From the NCBI GenBank assembly GCA_021827875.1, contig JAKAUA010000034.1:1-10549 (forward strand): a stretch of DNA of 10,549 bases, given 5' to 3'. A program made the position numbers and the translations under genes. This DNA comes from a bacterium. Its GTDB lineage: Bacteria > Babelota > Babeliae > Babelales > Vermiphilaceae. Below the pieces are notes generated by a model. It saw only the letters and a list, made by a program, of their open reading frames with translations. It searched no databases and was not told where the DNA came from. Below, piece by piece: positions 6,797 through 10,549 of the stretch; the first letter of the stretch is position 1, and each line of letters opens with the position of its first letter.

Positions 6797-7438
6797 ATGA
6801 AACGTACACTAGCAATGCTCTGCACACTTACACTAACACTGTTATCAACCTCAACCCATGCAAGCTTTTATGCCCCATCGGCGTCCTCACGTGGTTATCA
6901 CAAAGGGATTGAAAACTTTAAGTATGAAGTATATAAGATGTTGGAATTTGCTGCGAAGCAAAAACCACCGACAGCATCTGATCTACAGTCGTATGATCAA
7001 CGTGATGCATTCTTTACCGATTTTATCAATTCTATGATAACCAAGGCTGAAAAAACTCTCCCTGTCTTTGCTTATCTTCAACGTAACGATTCAAAAATAT
7101 CACAACTCGCCGAAGAATATTTTAGTGCATTCACAACGCTTACTAATACGTCCTTACTCGATTGTGCATTCCAGCAACCCAAGACTTATGCCCAACAAAA
7201 AGAAACGGCCGAAAATACACTAAATTCCACTATTAGTGAGATCGTAAAGAAAACAAATATAGCGGAACAACCGGAGCATCAATTACTTTTTAATAGATCA
7301 TCTTTCATAGAACAAGAACAAGCGAACACGTTATTCCTAATTTCTGATACCATTAATCAACTCTGTCAGAAATTATATCCACAAAGTTGGTATAAACGTA
7401 CGTGGGACTATATCAGCGCGTATTTGAATAGAAACTAA
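6797..7438 (+). CDS. Secreted protein of unknown function (possible distant paralogue of the preceding gene)
   Basis: The 213-aa product has a signal peptide, MKRTLAMLCTLTLTLLSTSTHA, probably cut after Ala22. The mature chain is polar and likely helical, with two cysteines (Cys123, Cys190) that could form a disulfide after export. No known domain is recognised. Shared features with the upstream product are the ATGAAACGT start context, the size, the helical character, AEEYF at 105-109 against AKEYF there, and a tail with SWYKRTW against PWYARW. This is weak similarity and an alignment would be needed. The ATG at 6797 is preferred because AAGGA lies 6 bases upstream; the in-frame ATG at 6782 would have no ribosome site. 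No clear promoter lies between the upstream terminator and this gene. Confidence 0.78.
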   Translation: MKRTLAMLCTLTLTLLSTSTHASFYAPSASSRGYHKGIENFKYEVYKMLEFAAKQKPPTASDLQSYDQRDAFFTDFINSMITKAEKTLPVFAYLQRNDSKISQLAEEYFSAFTTLTNTSLLDCAFQQPKTYAQQKETAENTLNSTISEIVKKTNIAEQPEHQLLFNRSSFIEQEQANTLFLISDTINQLCQKLYPQSWYKRTWDYISAYLNRN

Positions 7439-7448
7439 CTCCCACATC

Positions 7449-7476
7449 AAGAGGCTGTTATTTTGTCTCTTTTTTT
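7449..7476 (+). terminator. Rho-independent terminator
   Basis: The stem AAGAGGC (7449-7455) pairs with GTCTCTT (7465-7471), with one G-T wobble and a 9-base loop. It runs straight into a T-tract to 7476. It lies 11 bases after the preceding stop codon. Confidence 0.75.
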
Positions 7477-7564
7477 ATCATTTTCACCCTCTCCAAGTAA
7501 TTTATATGATTTTTCTACTATTTTTACACATTTTTAAAAACTATTTATTTTCAAATAGAATAAT

Positions 7565-7573
7565 TGTTATAAT
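7565..7573 (+). promoter_or_regulatory. Extended -10 promoter for the glycine-zipper gene
   Basis: TGTTATAAT (7565-7573) is an extended -10 element about 50 bases before the ATG at 7624. No good -35 is visible, which is tolerated with extended -10 sites. The surrounding 7500-7610 is extremely AT-rich. It contains CTATTT/AAATAG (7541-7546 with 7553-7558), just upstream of the -10, and a longer AACTATTT/AAATAGTT pair (7539-7546 with 7585-7592) that spans it. Confidence 0.5.
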
Positions 7574-7623
7574 TTTTATATAAAAAATAGTTATAAAATT
7601 GCTTTAAAAACATTGGGAAAACC

Positions 7624-8055
7624 ATGATTAAAAAACTTATCATACTTATTATTTTTAGCGTGATAGTAGTGCAACCCATCTCTTTATTTGCACGCAATCG
7701 CCCAGCGGAAGGTGCACTCGGTGGTGCGTTAGGTGGCGCATTACTTGGTGGTATAGTCGGTGGTGGAAAAGGTGCAGGGATTGGTGCTGGCGTTGGCACT
7801 ATGACCGGCCTGATAGCCGGTTCGGCAGCCGATGATAGAAGGCGCCGTGACCATTATTATGAAGATGGATATTATGATGCACAACCAGTAGTAGTATATC
7901 ACCAACAACCAGTACGACGCCCTCAACGGGATCCTCGTTTTTATGATAACAAACTAAGACGCGAAGTATTCTATTATTATGATACACAAGGTGGTAAGCA
8001 ATATTATTATATACGCCGTGGCCAAACAGTTCCACTGCATAATTACCAACCATAA
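7624..8055 (+). CDS. Exported glycine-zipper protein with a tyrosine-rich tail
   Basis: The 143-aa product has three parts. Residues 1-23 are a hydrophobic signal peptide ending SLFA. Residues 29-68 are a glycine zipper with dense GxxxG-type spacing (ALGGALGGALLGGIVGGG then GAGIGAGVG), as in envelope proteins whose small-residue helices pack in or against membranes. Residues 71-143 form a basic, aromatic tail with 13 Tyr in 73 residues (HYYE, GYY, FYYYD, QYYYI) and a DRRRR start. The zipper matches glycine-zipper domain families in general. The tail I do not recognise. An extended -10 and a weak GGGA ribosome site precede it, and a hairpin terminator follows. An outer-membrane or periplasmic structural role is possible but not shown. 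Confidence 0.8.
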   Translation: MIKKLIILIIFSVIVVQPISLFARNRPAEGALGGALGGALLGGIVGGGKGAGIGAGVGTMTGLIAGSAADDRRRRDHYYEDGYYDAQPVVVYHQQPVRRPQRDPRFYDNKLRREVFYYYDTQGGKQYYYIRRGQTVPLHNYQP

Positions 8056-8101
8056 AAGACGACTAATATATTAGGTTATATAAACAACATTTTATAGATG
8101 G

Positions 8102-8122
8102 ATTCTGAAACGAGTTCAGAAT
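8102..8122. repeat. Palindrome of the dispersed intergenic (REP-like) type
   Basis: ATTCTGAA-ACGAG-TTCAGAAT is a perfect 8-bp inverted repeat with a 5-base loop, set in TGG...GACA borders. From memory, this layout resembles short palindromes scattered between genes in several host-associated bacteria. I cannot count copies from one window. It lies between convergent genes. Confidence 0.55.
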
Positions 8123-8125
8123 GAC

Positions 8126-8147
8126 ACGTTGTAGTCAATGTTTTTTT
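8126..8147 (+). terminator. Hairpin terminator after the glycine-zipper gene
   Basis: ACGTTG (8126-8131) pairs with CAATGT (8136-8141), with one G-T wobble and a TAGT loop. It runs into a T-tract ending at 8147. The stem is short, but the T-run placement is ideal. The palindrome at 8102-8122 lies just upstream. Confidence 0.55.
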
Positions 8148-8181
8148 AATTCTTATGTTTCGTTATAGCTTTAAAATGAAT

Positions 8182-8204
8182 CAGGCGAGCTAAAAAACAG
8201 CCTG
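8182..8204 (-). terminator. Weak hairpin terminator after the lipoprotein gene
   Basis: Arms CAGGC (8182-8186) and GCCTG (8200-8204) form a 5-bp stem with a long loop just past the lipoprotein stop. On the minus strand it is followed by ATTCATTTT, a broken T-tract. Confidence 0.35.
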
Positions 8205-8206
8205 GA

Positions 8207-8689
8207 TCAATTAAGTGTCGCTTCAGATTCAGATCGTTGCCCGGTAAAGATTACTAATTCTTGAATCTCTTGGTCATCGAGCAATGCCTGCTTTTTAATC
8301 TCAAAAGCTGCCCAGCGGCCCGGTTTATCAAACATAATAAAAGATATGGTACCTTGTGCCGATGCAGTTTCGCGCCAACCCAATAACTCCATCTCCTTCT
8401 TATAAAAATCAACTAATTCAGAAGATTCTCCAGAGACAGTATAGTGTAAAATAATAGGATCTTGGGCGGATGAATAGGAAGAAAGTAACGAACCGTTACA
8501 TGAATTGAAAGGAAGAGGAATATCGTATAACTTCGCTTCAAGCTCCGCAACTACCTCTTCATTTGATTGCACTACTGCAACCGCAGTTTCTGAATCTTTT
8601 ACCATAATACGCTTGGACTGTTTAGCACAGCCGGTAATATAAAAGACCCCCACCAATAAAAAGATAGTGCGAAGCGAAGCTAATGTCAT
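8207..8689 (-). CDS. Small predicted lipoprotein
   Basis: The 160-aa product carries a lipoprotein signal peptide with lipobox YITGC (Cys21). The next residue is Ala, so it would not be retained in the inner membrane by the Asp+2 rule known from enterobacteria. The mature part starts with a charged linker (22-54). A small domain follows from DIPLP (56-60) through LVDFYKKEMELLGW (92-105) to a strand-rich end. The pattern 'DIPLP ... FY..EM..LGW' recurs in small lipoproteins of several diderm bacteria, but I know no function for it. The start at 8689 lies 11 bases after the rplS stop and has no Shine-Dalgarno-like sequence (the gap is CGTTTTTTGTT). Translation may depend on coupling to rplS. Confidence 0.78.
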   Translation of the reverse strand: MTLASLRTIFLLVGVFYITGCAKQSKRIMVKDSETAVAVVQSNEEVVAELEAKLYDIPLPFNSCNGSLLSSYSSAQDPIILHYTVSGESSELVDFYKKEMELLGWRETASAQGTISFIMFDKPGRWAAFEIKKQALLDDQEIQELVIFTGQRSESEATLN

Positions 8690-8692
8690 AAC

Positions 8693-8722
8693 AAAAAACG
8701 TTATTTAGCTGCTTGAGCAGCT
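8693..8722 (-). terminator. Possible attenuator at the end of rplS
   Basis: The last rplS codons contain a perfect 6-bp inverted repeat (arms 8707-8712 and 8717-8722, 4-base loop). Six T follow on the minus strand (complement of 8693-8698). The eight-base gap between stem and T-run is longer than usual, so this may only partly stop transcription into the lipoprotein gene. Confidence 0.3.
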
Positions 8723-9102
8723 TGTTCTTTTTGCTCACGAGTCATAACTTTTTCGCGAACACGAGCAGCTTTACCAACACGATCTCTCATGTAATAAAGT
8801 TTAGCTCTACGAACATCACCCTTACGAATTAATTTTATTGATTCGATAAGTGGTGAATAATAAGGGAAAATACGCTCAACCGGCACTGAATTTGCACCAA
8901 TTTTACGTATAGTAAATGTTGAAGATGCACCATTATTGCTGATAGCGATAATGTCACCTTCAAAGATTTGAATACGTTCTTTATCACCTTCTTTAATCTT
9001 TTGGTGTACTGCAATAGCATCACCAATAGAAAACTCAGGGAACTCACGTTTGTACATACCCAATTCGCGAATTGTTTCGCGGGTAAATTTGTTAGCCTTC
9101 AT
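8701..9102 (-). CDS. rplS: 50S ribosomal protein L19
   Basis: L19 lies at the 30S-50S interface of the ribosome. The 133-aa product matches the family through EFSIGDAIAVH (23-33), ERIQIFEGDII (42-52), TFTIRKIG (62-69), VERIFPYYSPLIE (75-87) and RRAKLYYMRDRVGKAARV (98-115). It is slightly longer than the usual 115-120 residues, mainly through a basic, Ala/Gln-rich tail (REQKEQAAQAAK). AAAGG lies 8 bases before the ATG. Gene order trmD then rplS is the widespread arrangement. Here rplS also has its own strong promoter in the 94-base gap after trmD, as expected for a protein needed in higher amounts than the methyltransferase. Confidence 0.97.
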   Translation of the reverse strand: MKANKFTRETIRELGMYKREFPEFSIGDAIAVHQKIKEGDKERIQIFEGDIIAISNNGASSTFTIRKIGANSVPVERIFPYYSPLIESIKLIRKGDVRRAKLYYMRDRVGKAARVREKVMTREQKEQAAQAAK

Positions 9103-9160
9103 TAGAGGAGCCTTTCAGGGTTCATTATGCTTGCTGAAAATTAAATATAAAATAATCTTT

Positions 9161-9189
9161 ACTATACCGTAAAATATGCCTTATGCCAA
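9161..9189 (-). promoter_or_regulatory. Strong sigma-70-type promoter for rplS
   Basis: On the minus strand, TTGGCA (complement of 9184-9189) and TATAGT (complement of 9161-9166) are exactly 17 bases apart. Each hexamer has one mismatch to consensus. Transcription would start near 9154, about 50 bases ahead of the rplS ATG. The -35 lies only about 8 bases past the trmD stop, so rplS can be made independently of the upstream genes. Confidence 0.72.
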
Positions 9190-9196
9190 CCTGTTT

Positions 9197-10501
9197 TTAT
9201 GGCTTTTTGGCTATAAGACCCATCCAACGATCTAAAATAATGGCAACTGCCGATCGTACCGATAAATGATTAAAGTCTGAGAATCCGCCTACCGGCAACA
9301 ATAGGTAGTCACATTGTTGTAAAAATTCTTCAGAAAATCCTTTGCCGGTACCAAAAACAAAGAGAACCGGGCGCTCTTGCTCCCATATTATACCCTGGTC
9401 GTGGAATGAAATCTGCTTTACGTGCCCCACTGAGCGAGCAGACGTCGCTATCACTAATGGCTTTTTGCCTTCAAGTGACTCTATGGCTGCCACCGCTTGA
9501 GTAATATCATCTTTGATTTCAACCGGACGCAATGCCTCATGCCTGCTTTGATTATAGGTAATACCGCTATCGGTATGCCAAAAATCAAGCAAGGTCTGTA
9601 CAATACGTTGTTGGTCAAGTAAAGGTGTTACAATGAAATAATTTTTTATTCCATAGGTACGAGATGATCGCGCAATATCATGAATATCAATAGAGGTTAC
9701 CGACGTTGTCCCAACCTGTTTATCCTTACCTATGAGCACTTCGCTATGGCACAGTGCTACATAATGGCTCGGCATTACCGCTTGAACTACTTTTTTTTGT
9801 TCTGAATTTAATGGATAGCTGCGCAGCCAATCAAAATGATGTATCAAAGTACGCTTTGCTGCTTGTTCAGACCGCCAGGCATCCATGGCTGCATGATTAC
9901 CGGAACGAATTACCTCCGGCACCTGTTTGCCATGCCACTCTACCGGCTCAGTGTATTCCGGATAATCTACAAAGGGTCCGGAGAATGAATCTTTTTCTAC
10001 TGATTCTTGCTTACCCACTATACCGGGAACAAAACGCAATAAGCCTTCTAAAAGCATCATGGCCGGCACATCACCGCCCATCAAAACAAAATCTCCCACT
10101 GATACAACAGCATCAGCATATTCCGCCTCTACACGCGCATCCATACCCTCATATCGCGCAGGAATAAGCATAAGATGACCTGCGGCTTGTACTTGTTTGG
10201 CAAGCTGGGTCAGATAATCTTGATCAAGCTTTTTGCCATGAGGTGAGAAAAAGACTTTGAACGCCTTCCCGTTTTTTTCTTCGAGCGAATGGATACCTTT
10301 TTCAACTACCTCAGGCTTAATAAGCATGCCCGCACCATGACCAAAGGTAGGTGCATCTATGCGTTCTTTAGGCGCAACATAAGAAAAAAAGCTATCAGTC
10401 GTTACCGAAATATAGCCTGATTCTTGAGCTCGCTTTAAAAGACTGGTATTTAAAAATGAGGTATAAAGCTCGGGGAAAACCGAAATAATAGAGATTTTCA
10501 T
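9197..10501 (-). CDS. trmD: tRNA (guanine-37-N1)-methyltransferase TrmD fused to a second SPOUT RNA methyltransferase domain
   Basis: TrmD methylates G37 of tRNAs using SAM and so prevents +1 frameshifts. Residues 1-245 are TrmD: MKISIISVFPELY, GHGAGMLIKPE (54-64), the knot segments ARYEGMD (115-121) and VSVGDFVLMGGD (133-144), Arg156, DSFSG with the catalytic Asp171, and SGNHAAMDAWR (200-210). Residues 247-434 form a second knotted domain of the Methyltrn_RNA_4 type (Thermotoga TM1570): YVALCHSEVLIG, TSVTSIDIHDIARSSRTYGIKNYFIVTP, FVFGTGKGFSEE, and FNHLSVRSAVAIILDR. In Thermotoga this domain is, as I recall, a separate gene between trmD and rplS; fused forms are known in Desulfovibrio-type bacteria. 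Length 434 fits the fusion, and no stop or frameshift breaks it. The ATG abuts the upstream stop (TAGATG) and lacks a clear ribosome site, which suggests coupling. Confidence 0.95.
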   Translation of the reverse strand: MKISIISVFPELYTSFLNTSLLKRAQESGYISVTTDSFFSYVAPKERIDAPTFGHGAGMLIKPEVVEKGIHSLEEKNGKAFKVFFSPHGKKLDQDYLTQLAKQVQAAGHLMLIPARYEGMDARVEAEYADAVVSVGDFVLMGGDVPAMMLLEGLLRFVPGIVGKQESVEKDSFSGPFVDYPEYTEPVEWHGKQVPEVIRSGNHAAMDAWRSEQAAKRTLIHHFDWLRSYPLNSEQKKVVQAVMPSHYVALCHSEVLIGKDKQVGTTSVTSIDIHDIARSSRTYGIKNYFIVTPLLDQQRIVQTLLDFWHTDSGITYNQSRHEALRPVEIKDDITQAVAAIESLEGKKPLVIATSARSVGHVKQISFHDQGIIWEQERPVLFVFGTGKGFSEEFLQQCDYLLLPVGGFSDFNHLSVRSAVAIILDRWMGLIAKKP

Positions 10502-10549
10502 CTATTTGACGATATCAACAGATATAGACTGACCCTTACCGGCGATTGC
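10502..10549 (-). CDS. C-terminal end of a probable KhpA-like KH-domain RNA-binding protein (partial)
   Basis: Fifteen residues and a TAG stop are visible at the right edge: AIAGKGQSISVDIVK. The ending '-SVDIVK' is like the C-terminus of the small KH-domain protein (KhpA/YlqC) encoded near rpsP and trmD in many bacteria. Fifteen residues are too few to be sure. The stop codon directly precedes the trmD ATG, so the two are surely co-transcribed. If correct, rimM, usually between khpA and trmD, is missing from this position. Confidence 0.45.
   Translation of the reverse strand, partial: AIAGKGQSISVDIVK

Noticed and set aside
7551..8053. Minus-strand frames rich in Pro/Ala or in His/Asn opposite the glycine-zipper gene
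   Set aside because: They are mirror images of the Gly-rich and Tyr-rich codons of the plus-strand gene, which has a signal peptide and a promoter.
9754..10167. 137-residue frame on the plus strand inside trmD
   Set aside because: It lies wholly antisense to the conserved TrmD coding region, shows no family motif and has no ribosome site. It is a shadow frame.

Overview
The window looks like a piece of an AT-rich, Gram-negative-type chromosome. Three genes support this. YidC (2184-3701) has the large periplasmic domain typical of diderms. There is a lipobox protein (8207-8689), and MurC shows that peptidoglycan is made. Conserved housekeeping genes alternate with small secreted proteins I cannot name. 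TrmD is fused to a second SPOUT methyltransferase. Together these remind me of small-genome, host-associated lineages such as Candidatus Dependentiae (Babeliae). That is an impression from memory and was not checked by phylogeny.

Layout. The left edge holds the 3' end of an unrecognised plus-strand gene (3-191). It converges on a minus-strand cluster, yidC - recR - pepP, read from 3701 down to 231. A 321-bp divergent intergenic region (3702-4022) is rich in inverted repeats and carries a good plus-strand promoter. A plus-strand run follows: a MerR-type regulator (4023-4385), murC (4451-5851), two secreted proteins of unknown function (5972-6700 and 6797-7438) and a glycine-zipper, tyrosine-rich exported protein (7624-8055). 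Hairpin-plus-T-run terminators separate the secreted-protein genes. At 8056-8206 the plus-strand genes converge on a second minus-strand cluster, with a dispersed-type palindrome between them. That cluster reads from the right edge: the tail of a probable KhpA-like KH protein, the trmD fusion, rplS with its own near-consensus promoter, and a small lipoprotein.

Functions. The conserved genes cover membrane-protein insertion (YidC), recombination repair (RecR), proline-specific peptide trimming (PepP), peptidoglycan precursor synthesis (MurC), tRNA G37 methylation (TrmD) and the ribosome (L19). The least explained part is 5852-8055. Three export-signal proteins lie in tandem, each with its own regulatory signals. 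The first is preceded by a promoter whose -35/-10 spacer contains a run of eight G, an arrangement that could allow phase-variable expression. No mobile element, CRISPR array, rRNA or tRNA gene was found.
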